Of a stretch of 64,000 nt of DNA, positions 25,171 through 35,194 are shown in pieces. The notes beneath the pieces were generated by a model that saw nothing but the letters and a program-made list of their open reading frames with translations, did not search any database and was not told the origin of the DNA. The stretch lies in NCBI GenBank assembly GCA_027943245.1, contig JANDJZ010000036.1:1-64000 (forward strand), given 5' to 3'. Position 1 is the stretch's first letter. Each line of letters begins with the position of its first letter. This stretch comes from Acanthamoeba sp. SK_2022b. Lineage: Eukaryota; Discosea; Longamoebia; Acanthamoebidae. A program made the position numbers and the translations under genes.

Positions 25171-27643
25171 TGATGTGTGTGTGTTGATCGACGATCAGGT
25201 AGGCACGCAAGGAGGACTCCATTGCAATGAAAGCGAGAACGAACCGGCCTGAAGACCGAAGCGCGACTCGTTGACCTTGTCGATGGCCTCCTTGAAGTCG
25301 CTGAACTTGGACAGCACGCAAATGGGACTGGCCACGCGGAAGGGAGAGCGGTCCACCGCTGTGCGTTAGACTCGACGCGATATAGAACGAACGAGCATGG
25401 GCTTGGCCAGAGAGAAAGAGGAGTGGGGAGGGGCAAACCCGAAGGCCTCCTCGCACGCGAGCTTGGCCGAGGTGGGCACGTCTTCCAGGACCGTCGGATC
25501 TGTCGCAACAGCACGTTCGCATGTCAATAGCGCTCACGAGGAGGGGGGATGGGGGAGACGTTTACCGAAGACCGAGCCATCACGAGTACCGCCGGCCAAG
25601 ACCTTGCCTCCCTTCTCCTTGGCCTGGGCGAGGGAGCGGCAGAGGGTGACGAGGTCAGTGAACGTGCGCCCGCAGTGAAAGAGCCCTGTGGCACACACGC
25701 GGAAAAGGCTTCGCGCAGTGTACCTCCTGGACCCACGATTCGAGGCGCTTGGCCGAGTCTTCGCTGATCAGCGGACCCACGAAGGTGTCCTCGTCACTTT
25801 GCACAGGCGATCACGAATGCATGAGCCCGCGAATCGAAAGGCCGTATGCGTGTGTGCGTGTGTGTGTGGACGTACAAAGGATCGCCTCTCTTCAGAGTCT
25901 TCACGTGAGCCACCAGCTTCTGCTTGAGCTCGTCGTAGATGGAATCGTGAGCGTACACGCGCTGCACCGAGATGCTACACAGCGCGCGCACGCGCGAATA
26001 TGGGTGAGCGGCTCGGGCCCAAAGGGCAAAGAGCGGGAGAGGGCGGCCTCTCTGAGTTACCAGGACTGGCCGGCATAGTAGAAGGCGCCAAAGCCGATGC
26101 GCGACACCACGTGATCGACGTCGGAGCCCTCGTCCACGACGCACGCCGCGTCGCCGCCCAGCTCGAGCAGAACCTTGGACCGGCCAGCGCCCCGCTGCAA
26201 GGCAAAACCCACCTGCTCACTGTGCATATGCGGAGGGGAGGGGTCAAAGCGCGCAGCAGGGCTCGGTCGATGCTACACAAAGCAGAGGTTGAGCAACTCG
26301 TTGTTACCTGCCAGTGAAGGAGAGGACCTGGATCCGTGGATCGGTGGACAGCTTCTTGGCATCCTCCAGCTTGCAGGGCAGCACAGAGAAGGCCTAGAAA
26401 TAATAGATTAATTTTTTCTGTTATCAAAAAAAGAGAGAAAAAATGTAATCAATGTGCTCGCCGGGGTTGGCGTTCCACGCACGCCATCGGGGAGTCCGGC
26501 CTTGGAGAGGATGTCGCCCACGAGAAGGGCGCCCACAGGCGTGACGTCTGCCCCCGCGCGAAGGTAAGACAGATACTGGTGGGAGGGGAGGCAGATCACA
26601 TCACAAGCGAGAGGAAGTGGGAGATAGGGCAGGGGTTCTCACCATTGGGCTTCAGGACGAAGGGGCAACCGGCGGCGATGGCAGGCGCCACCTTGTGGGC
26701 CACGAGATTGATCCTGCCGAGAGCGCCACCGTTTGAGTGGGAGGGGTAAGAGAGAAAGAGAAAGAGAAACTAGCCTTGTGCGGAGGGAGATGAGTGGGGA
26801 GTCGTTTGACAGGGAAGCGTACGGGAAGTTGAATGGAGTGATCATGGAGATGAGGCCGACGGGGAAGCGACGCACGATGCCCGTGAAGCCGGGGTTCCTG
26901 AGCGATGTGCGCCAACGTGCATGCAGAGAGAGATCTGGGTGAGCAGATGGGAGAAGAGGAGGGCCGGATCGACGACGAGGAGCGTGCTGCATACCTGACA
27001 GAGACGTCGAGGGGAATGACCTCGCCGTACTGGCGGATGGCCTCCTCGGCGGCGATGGTGAAGGTGTCGTAGGCACGGCCCAGCTCGGCGCGGGCGTCCT
27101 TGAGAGGCTTGCCGGCTTCCTGTGTCACACATGAAGGCGGTAAGGCCACGGAAGAGGAGAAGCCCCGGTGATGTCTGCAAAGGCGGAACGTTTGCAGGGA
27201 GAAGCGTACGACGCAGAGCGAGTGGAGGAGCTCGTCCTGGCGCTTCTGGATCTCGGCGGCGCAGTAAAGGAGGATGTCCTTCCGCTTGTAGTTGGGCAGC
27301 TCCTGCACACAACAATTATTTAATTGGATAAAAATAAATAAAAAATAAAAAAAGAACGAAGGTGAGATTGGAAGCAGGAGTGTACTCGCATGGCGGGGGC
27401 AGCCTGGGTCGCAAGCTGCAGGGCACTCTCGATCTCCTGCGGGCCCGCAAGCGACACTTCATAGCCCACCTGCACTGAAGATGATGAGAATGGAAAGAAA
27501 TGCAACAAGGCTTGACCAGGAAACCGGTGCCGTGCCTGCTTGGTGTACTTGTCGTACACCTTGAGCGTGGTGGCGGTGGTGACGGGCTTACCGCCCACAA
27601 AGATAGGGAACGCTCGTCCAACTGCGGCTTGTCTCTTCAACAT
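24766..27643 (-). CDS. Aldehyde dehydrogenase (NAD(P)-dependent)
   Basis: About 480 residues over more than ten exons, oxidising an aldehyde to the acid. Start ATG at 27643 (MLKRQAAVGRAFPIFVGGKP). Exons read EVSLAGPQEIESALQLATQA, NYKRKDILLYCAAEIQKRQD, EAGKPLKDARAELGRAYDTF, GFTGIVRRFPVGLISMITPF, INLVAHKVAPAIAAGCPFVL, VTPVGALLVGDILSKAGLPD, RIQVLSFTG, and VLLELGGDAACVVDEGSDVD with the general-base Glu. The catalytic Cys is in GFGAFYYAGQSC. Then ISVQRVYAHDSIYDELKQKL, EDTFVGPLISEDSAKRLESW, KLACEEAFGP, GVFTNEWKKAWYAYDKLEVG and GIKSSGVGREGLRYTIEEFT before the stop at 24766. All core motifs are kept, so it should be active. The N-terminus has basic residues but is short for a mitochondrial signal. 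The substrate is not inferred. Confidence 0.9.
25112..25169. repeat. (TG)n microsatellite in an ALDH intron
   Basis: About 28 TG dinucleotides, flanked by looser TG/ATG repeats from 25086 to 25194, fill much of one intron of the minus-strand aldehyde dehydrogenase gene (CA on the coding strand), upstream of the exon starting GVFTNEWKKAWY. Confidence 0.9.
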
Positions 27644-28497
27644 CTTGTCGCTATTTACTGCGTCTGCAGGTGGTGTGCGGGCCCAAGTTTGTTCATCGCG
27701 CCGACGAAATTTGTGTCGATTTTAAGAAGACTCGCCTAGTAGTCACGGTCAGATGCTCCGAGAGGTCTATCAGGGCCATCTCGATTCCCAATCACCCAGC
27801 GATGAAGACGACAGTCTCGAAAGAAGACACTTTGTTTGAACTCAATTTATTCACAATGTGTACAATTGATCCACAAAAACCGAAGCGTCGTCACGTACCT
27901 GGCCAAGAGAGCAAAAGAGTGAGAACGGAACGTAAAATGAAAAGAGAGATTGGGTGCGAAAGGTTTGTCAGGGCTTGACTTCTATAATAGGTCCTCATTA
28001 TGTTTTCATATTTGAAAGAGTAGGAGAAGATAGTGTAATCATAAGAGTGTTTAGTGATGGAGGACAAGGGCAGGTTGAGGTACCTAAAATCTCGCGCCTC
28101 CGGTAGCGTCCGGAGCTCCGGATCACCAGGGAGCGGCATGATCTGCATAAGAAAGGAATGAGTAAGGTCCGGCGAGTTGATCTTGATGAAAGGATGAGCA
28201 AAGCAAGATGGTCAGGTTCTAATTGGTGATAGACGAATCATGAACCGCTGGGTTGTAAGGCCAGCGTCATAGTCATGGAAGAAAACATCACTCCAGGACG
28301 AACGGCGTGAAGAGGTCAGTGTGTGGGTGGTGGGTGCAAGAGCGTACCGCCGGCAGTGCGCGGGAGGGAGACAGGCGAGGAAGGCGATGGTGAAGAACAG
28401 GGAAAAGACAAGCCTCCTCCGGTTTTGTTTGGTTATTGTCGACAAAAACGTGTGACATCAGCTCCCACCTTTACCGCTGCCGGCAAAGCCAAGGAGG
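27644..28497 (-). other. Spacer with possible small exon, no gene assigned
   Basis: Between the ALDH start and the armadillo gene stop, the minus strand has one exon-like segment at about 28085-28140 (acceptor TTATGCAG, then IMPLPGDPELRTLPEARDF, then donor GTACCTC), and an upstream open segment with a hydrophobic stretch (LVFSLFFTIAFLACLPPAHC) that lacks an ATG in frame. I could not join these into a convincing protein. It may be a small undetected gene or a 3' UTR. Confidence 0.25.
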
Positions 28498-31119
28498 TCA
28501 CGTCGTCTTTTTGAGGCTGGCGAGCACTTCATCGGCCAGGAGTTTCACTTCGGCCTTATTGGTGCGCCGTCGTATCCGATTCATCACGCGGTCGCATTGA
28601 AGTTGCTGAAGCTTAGACTTGCCGTCCTCTGCGCGTGCCATAACTTGCAGCGTGAGTCCACCGCCGACACTAATGCGTTGAGGCTGGTGTACGCACGGTC
28701 CAGCGAGAGGTGAAGAAGCATGCGGAGGGCCCACATCTGCTCTTCGAGTTCTAGGGATTCGGAAGACGAAATAAGGATGCCTAACAGTCCTTCGCTCTTC
28801 ATCTTCGCCCTTACATCGTCTGCATGATGTGCCGAGCGTTGAGCCATTGTCAGCTGACTTTACACACCTCGGGAAGGAAAAACAAGGGTTGGCTGTGGGT
28901 AACTGTCGAGCGAAAGTTGGACCAGCGCTGCGAAGCAGTGAGCGCGGGTCGCTGCGCTGCTCGCTGTCGTGTCCCGGAGGTATCGGTCTATGGCCTCCAC
29001 GGCTCCGCCGCTGCTCAGCCTGCGTCGCACCGAAGCTAAACACACCGTCCCCCACAGTTACAACCATGCCAGGTGGAGGACTACAGCGCAGCAGTCGTAC
29101 ACTCAATCAAACATGTACCTGTGAGCGCAAGTTGGCCCATCGCCGCGACGGAGTAGAGGCGGGCATTTTCCGTGGGCGCTTGATCGAATAGGGCCACCAA
29201 CGCCTCTACAGCGCTGAGATCCGCCGCCCGCTTACGGGACTCGTCTGTCCACACAGATACATGCCACCAATCCGAATTACCACAATGGCTTGGGTCGATT
29301 GGCAGCAACGCCTCCGCGGTGCGTGCGTGTACAGCAAGTAGAGGCGCATACCGGTGGCGGCCAGGTGAATCAAAAGATGAGCCGATTGGGTCCTCAGTTT
29401 CTCGTTTGCACTTCGCAGATAACCGACGATTTTGTCCAGCACTGGAGTGCCCAGGATGCGATTCCTGGGAGAAGGAAAGCGGCCATCGAGGACATCATGA
29501 GGCTGCAGTACAGGCAAGAGACACGGGATTCGCGAGTAGGACGCGCAGGGATTGGCCCAACACACATGCGGGCTGTACCTATAGCTGTCGTTGGAAGCGA
29601 GGATGGCGAGGATGGTGACGGCCGGCGCCTTGACTTCATCGTAAGGGTTCAGGACCGTCGTTTTGATGATCGACGACAGGCCGCCTTCACCCACCCGCAA
29701 TCGGTAATTGCCTGCGACGAGGGGGAAACATGAGCAGAACGAGGAACGCCGCTACAATTGAGGGGGGGGGGACTGTACGGTCGTCAGCGAAGTAGATCAG
29801 AGCCTTGAGCGCCCACTTGCGCGAACGGTCGCTCAGCCTTCGGTTGATTCCCAGCAGAATATTGTACAAACAGCCGTGCTCCGCGATGACCGGTCGCCAG
29901 TCGTCTGTTTACGCGCGAGACTGGTCAGCGCCGATACTCCGCAAGCCAAGGCCGCAAAGGGAGGCGCCGTGTACCAGATCGAGACAGGCGCGAGAGCGTG
30001 TGGAGCGCGGCAGCTTGCGGCTCCACGTGTTGTGACAACAGGAGCATGTTCGTCGCTTCAATCATGACCTTGCGCGTCTCGAAATCCATCAGCGCGCCTG
30101 GTGTGCGTCGTAAAGTGGCCAATGAAACGGCGGTGTATGCGTGGACAAGCAAAGATCAGCCATGTCGGCCATCGCGTGGAATAGGAGGGAGACATTGGGT
30201 GCCGAACACGGATTGAGGGGGGGGGGGATCACCAAAAGGGGATAGCGCGTGGATGGCGTTGGCCGCGTCGGTCTGCTGGACGCGGTTCCCGACCATGGCC
30301 AGAGACAATAGGGCCCGCATATGCTGCTTGCTGAGCACCGACGTTGGGTTCTTATCTGTTTGCGGCAATCTATGATAAGAGGTCTTCAACAGCGCAGAGC
30401 CGATTGACGTTGTTTCTGTTTAAACGGCGAGTGAAGCGCACCGTACCGTTCTGTGCAAGGCGAGCCAGGGCAGTGCAGGCAAGGACGGATACGGCCTCGT
30501 TCTCCACGCCGCTGAGGATCAGTAACGTCGGCCGCCACTGCCTCGCTATGGTTTCCTGATGTTGCACTACACATCCGTACGAGGTGAGGGAAACACGCCG
30601 AAAGGCCACGCAGATCCCTCCTCAGAGCGCTTGCGGGCGGAGACCTGAAGTGCATAGCGTAGCGAGCACGGACATGCCCTTCAAGGCCAGGTCCACGTCG
30701 TCTGGCAAGGCGGCCAGAATCGGGAGGATGCCTCGGTCAATGGCCACGTCCCGATTGGGCTCTGTACGCGCAGGTGTACGACCCAATTGGTCTGTGGTCA
30801 GTGGCTGGCTCATCTTGCCGTCTCGCGAAGAGGAGTGGCACCGTGTAATAGAAGGAGCGATAGCAATTCCAAAGCGTAGCTCCGCGAGAAGGGCTGTGCG
30901 GTGAGCTCCACGGCCAGGGCCACCAGCTCGTCGTCTATTTGATTGGCCGTGAGCCGCCAGCGTCACTGGCCACGGTCGTACCAATCCCACGACAATAAGC
31001 AGGGTTTGCGGAGAGGGCGTACTAGCGAGAACGCAGAACCCTGCGACAGAGACAAGAGAGGCCACGCCATAGAGGACCAGCCTTCGCTCCCTTCGTGCTT
31101 GAGCCGCTGCGCTCTCCAT
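28498..31119 (-). CDS. Armadillo-repeat protein with N-terminal membrane anchor
   Basis: Start ATG at 31119 (MESAAAQARRERRLVLYGVA) is followed by a hydrophobic helix (SLVSVAGFCVLASTPSPQTL), so the protein is probably membrane-anchored by its N-terminus. A second Met lies five residues upstream. Many exons of 80-130 nt then encode armadillo/HEAT-like helices: GILPILAALPDDVDLALKGM, ENEAVSVLACTALARLAQNG, QHMRALLSLAMVGNRVQQTD, RKWALKALIYFADD, NPYDEVKAPAVTILAILASN, PVLDKIVGYLRSANEKLRTQ, LSAVEALVALFDQAPTENAR and LEEQMWALRMLLHLSL. The C-terminus is basic (MNRIRRRTNKAEVKLLADEV) with a stop at 28498. Two introns contain C homopolymers on the coding strand (29762-29771 and 30217-30227). The family beyond ARM is not recognised. 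Confidence 0.68.
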
Positions 31120-32042
31120 GGTCCTTGACCGCACAACGCCTGTACCGTTTGAGTCAATATATCTTTAGTCATTTTTTTAAAAAAATTATTATAAATAAAT
31201 ATCTATATTTAAAATCATTAAAAAAATAGAGAATTTATACCAACAAAACAGCGAGGCAATGTGGCAGGGTACCGCGGCTTGCGTGGAAGGAGACCTGTCT
31301 CCGTGCTGTTGGGACAAGAAGCGTCAAATCGCCCCCTCGCGTGGGACCCAGATTGAGTGGTGTTTGCACGGGCCCGCGCCCGACAACGCGCCCCAGCGGC
31401 AGGCTACCCACTCTCCTAGCACTACTCGATTGGAGCAGGGTGGGCAGACAGGGTGCAGCGCGCGCCCAGCCGCAAGAACCCAGCTTGTTGTGTGTTCGCC
31501 ACATGGGCAAGTAAAAAACACAACTTTTTTGGGGCATGTTTTACGCCCCGTGACCGCCAGCAGAAAGGAACCGCTGCTCGAGGCATTGAGGGAAAGGAAA
31601 TTGCCAAAACATAAGTTTACAACGTGCAAGCTGCTGAATTGCTCAACCTCTTCACTATGCAGCCACACAGCGAAGAGAGCATCCCCTGAGAAATTTTTAT
31701 TTTTAAAGACATTGATATCACGCCTTCGTTACGAAGAAGTGGCAAGGGACAACAAAGAGGTGCACCTGGTCTGGTTGCAAGGAAATCGCTGTTCAGAGTT
31801 GTGCGGTACGCTTTTCGGTGAGGTATCCTGGTACGGAGGCCTGTGACTTTTGGGGTCGAGGCACGCTTCCTTCTCTCACTTGCCGCACCAGACCACAGTA
31901 CACAGCGCCGTTCGTGAGCAAGGTACCCGGCAACCTTCTTTAACCCAAAACAATAAGAGGAATAAATACAGACGGACATTTATATTTATAAGTCCGACGG
32001 GTAGCCCCTGATGGTCGCTCAGTTTTGTTGTGTGGTGTGTAG
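31120..32042. other. Divergent intergenic region with AT-rich island
   Basis: About 920 nt separate two diverging genes. 31160-31240 is almost pure A/T (TTTTTTTAAAAAAATTATTA and similar). A 195-codon frame is open from ATG 31259 on the plus strand, and a 114-codon frame is open opposite it (31324-31668), but neither has a recognisable domain, and codon texture differs from neighbouring genes. I treat both as unproven. Confidence 0.4.
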
Positions 32043-34845
32043 ATGGAAGTGCTGCCGTCTTCTTCACAATCGGACCCTGTCCCCTACCGCGACATAGACT
32101 ACTCTCTGGGGTGTCCGTTCACGCTCGAGTCCTCCCCATACCCGCCTCCTCTCCAATCTTTGTCTTCGTCTTCTTCGTTCTTTTTGACTTCGCCTCCTTC
32201 TCCGCCTCTCTCTACTGCCGCTCTTTCCCACTCTCCACCACCTACAACCTACCCACTCACTTCCCTCGAAAGCACCGAACAAGAGGACAACCAACCCACC
32301 GTCCCCTCGCCTGAACCGATCGCTGACCTCGCCTCTCCGTGTTCCCGCGCCGTAGCAAGCGAAGCGCTTGAAAGTCTTCCCACCCGTTTCCCCACCTCAT
32401 TTGCCTCGAATATCTCCGACGGCAGTTACCTGTCAACAGCGCCACCGCAGTCACCGCCTTGCGTCGAGACGTCACCTTCGCCTCCGTCTTCCGCCAGCGT
32501 ATGTGACGGAGTGGAGCCACCACAACCACTCCGGCCCTGCGGCGTGGCGCCACAACTAGCTCCAGTCCCGCTGGCCGAGGCCGCCGCGCAGCTGCCCCGG
32601 CTCGATCTAGCATCGCTCCTGGGCTCCCTATCGTCCCTGTCGTCGCTAAGCTGCCTCTCGTCTCTCTCGTGCCTCTCAGCCCTCTCCTCCCTCTCGGCCC
32701 TCTCTTCCCTCTCCTCTCTCGCTTCCCTGTCCGCCCTCGCACCGCCAGGGCACCCTCCGCCCGTACACACCGCGCAGCCCGACGCCTTCACCGCGCTCCC
32801 CTCACTCTCGTCTCTCATCACCTCGCTCGCATCGGCGAAGCACGTGGGCGTTGGCGGCGGTGGTCCCGTGTTCACCGCCCTGGCCGGAGCACCCATTCCG
32901 CAGCTGCCGCCGTCTGACCACCTCCTACCGTCGACGAAGACATCGCCTCGTTCGCTCCTTACCGCCGTCCTCACAGCGACCAGCGCTGGACCACCGGTGA
33001 ATGGCCCCAATGAAGCGGTTCTGCCGGCCAAAGGGGAGGACGGCACCTTCCACGCGACGTGCTCGGAGCAGGAGGACAGGGACGCGGCTGCGTCGCTGCC
33101 CCTGACCGTCAGCGGAGGGCGGCGCCGTGCGCCGGCGTTGGCTTCGTCGATGCTCCCGGAACCGTCCTGCCTCGGCTACTCGCCCTCGCCCTCGCTCCTG
33201 CTGCCGCCCTCGTTGGCCGCGTCCACCGCCTGCGCCGACAGCTCGGAGGCCTTGGAGTCCTCGGACGCGTCCCAGGGCGAAGAGGTGCGGTTGGCGGATG
33301 ACGTGGAATCGCTCTCCTGCGTGCCGGCCGCGTTTCCGCCCATGGACGACCTGCCATCGGTCCTGGCCACTCCCCGGCTGGCGGCAGTCACCACGTCGCA
33401 TTCTTCGTTCGTTCTACCGGCCTCTCGCGGAGGCGATGCGTCACAGGAATGCCACCGCGACGATGACAAAGATCACCATAGCCAAGACGAGAGCACGCTG
33501 CTCCTGACTGAAGAGGGAAACGAAATGGAAAACAAGAAGATCGGGAGGGAGCTGGAAAAGCTAAAGAATGATGAACAAGAACCAAGGGAAGGTGATCAGA
33601 CGATGAGCGCAGCGTTGCCATCGCAGGATAACTTGAAAGAGAACGAAGGGGAGGACGAGGGATACGACGAGAGCGAAGGAAGAGCGGGATTCGTTATTGG
33701 GGCAAGGCCACCCGTCGCTGCTCTACGACCCAACAGTGCGCCTCTCTCTCTCTCGACCACTCGCTAGTGCTAGCTCTTTATGAACCTTGGGTGTGCGCAC
33801 GCGTGCAGGCTACGAAGTGAGAATCGAGCGCGTGCAGAGGGACATCTACGAGTTCTTCCTCGGCCAGACCGACCACGTGATCGAGGTCCATTCGCTCCCG
33901 TCCTACTTTCCCGGCCGAGACGGCGAGTGGGTCCGCCTCAAAGGGTACAGATACTCTGCCGAGCACAGACCATAACACGGGGAGAGAACTCACATCCGAT
34001 TGTCGGTACATGCAGCAAATCGCGCAAGGCGGTGAAGGCTAAGCAACCACAGACGGGGGAATACAACCAATCGTGGGTGCACCACCTCCGATACGTCAAC
34101 ACGGAATGCTCGTCGCCTTTATCTCGTGAGTTCACCTCGATCAAGCCCAATGCCATCTTCTACGCCATCATTCTCGACACGTACGCCCTTCGCCTTTGTT
34201 CGGGCCTGGGCGTTTTTAGTACTCAACTTTTCGCCGTCGGCGCTGTCGCTGCCCGCAGGTGGAGCCGCACCGGCAATAACATCGGCTATGTCGGCTACGT
34301 AGGCGCGGCGCCTAAGTCGGTGGAGAAGCAGCTCCAGTCCCACAAGCGCGGAGCCAAGAAGATCCTCCGCTTCTACCAACAGCTCGCTGCCGAGTGCGCA
34401 CCTTTTCTTCCGCCTGTCCCCGGCCTGCTATCGTTTGCTGATCTCCTTTTTCCCGATCAGAGGTCGGCCGTTCGAGCCAAGCCCTTCAGCGTCGCTGTTC
34501 GAGCATCTGGTGGCTCGGCTGTTCCTCGATGAGGGCGACCTGGTGAACACGGTGGCCGTTTTCACAATTTACACCAAGGAAGATGATGACGAGGATGATG
34601 CCGCTAGCGAACAGCAACGGCTCAGCCAGATGCTCGACAGTTGTACGTTCGATGTGGGCAGCAGCAGCGGCAGCAAGCGAAGGCGCAGGAAGAAGGAGAG
34701 CAAAGGCCCGGAGGAGGAGCAGGCCTACAGGGAGCGGAAGTTGCAGAGGAAAAAAGAAAGGAAGGAGCTCAAGCGGCTCGCGCAGAGCAAGGTCGAACAG
34801 TTCGCCCTCGCTGGCCTACAGGGGGCCAACAAACAACACAACTGA
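32043..34845 (+). CDS. Unrecognised protein: Ser/Leu-rich N-terminus, conserved-looking core, basic tail
   Basis: Start ATG 32043. Exon 1 codes about 560 residues of Ser/Pro/Leu-rich sequence with a striking LSSLSSLSCLSSLSCLSALS-type repeat (about 32620-32740) and an acidic/Glu-Lys end. The frame continues by AACA|GTGCGCC to a GCAG|GCTACGAAG acceptor into a structured core: YEVRIERVQRDIYEFFLGQT, DHVIEVHSLPSYFPGRDGEW, QSWVHHLRYVNTECSSPLSR, EFTSIKPNAIFYAIILDTW, SRTGNNIGYVGYVGAAPKSV and FEHLVARLFLDEGDLVNTVA. The end is Lys/Arg-rich (GSKRRRRKKESKGPEEEQAY) and stops at 34845. The core has the alternating pattern of a folded alpha/beta domain of about 230 residues but I do not recognise it. The basic tail suggests a nuclear protein. 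A transcription-factor role is speculation. Confidence 0.65.
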
Positions 34846-35194
34846 ACAAAATGTGTTTGCCAAAAACTTTTTGCTTTCCGGTTTTTTGCTTAAACTCTTT
34901 TTTTGTAATACGCTAACCAATGGCACCCCCAAAGGCCGAAAAAGGAAGGACGCGAACGGGCGCGGTAGCGATATTTTTTATAATTTAAAAACAATAGTAA
35001 TTCTTATTCCCGTTCTTCTAAAGTACAAAGTTCTCCCTTCCTCTTGCCTCTTACACTCTTCCTCTCTCTATCTGTCTATAGCTGTACAGCGGCCTGTACA
35101 AACCCTTGCAACTTAAGTTATTGGCAGCACACCAGATTGGCAACAGTTAGAAGATCTCATCTCCAGAACAAGAAATTGTGCTGTCGCTTCCAGG
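34846..35194. other. Intergenic spacer, AT-richer than flanks
   Basis: Holds the 3' end of the preceding gene and the promoter of the next. A TTTTTTATAATTTAAAAAC patch lies near 34973-34992. No gene or RNA feature seen. Confidence 0.5.

Noticed and set aside
28212..28445. Apparent secreted protein with LVFSLFFTIAFLACLPPAHC
   Set aside because: The frame starts on TTG with a TGA just upstream and cannot be spliced convincingly to the exon at 28085-28140.
31259..31846. 195-codon plus-strand frame starting with ATG
   Set aside because: No domain, no splice partners and codon texture unlike neighbours. The opposite strand is also open, so it is probably chance.
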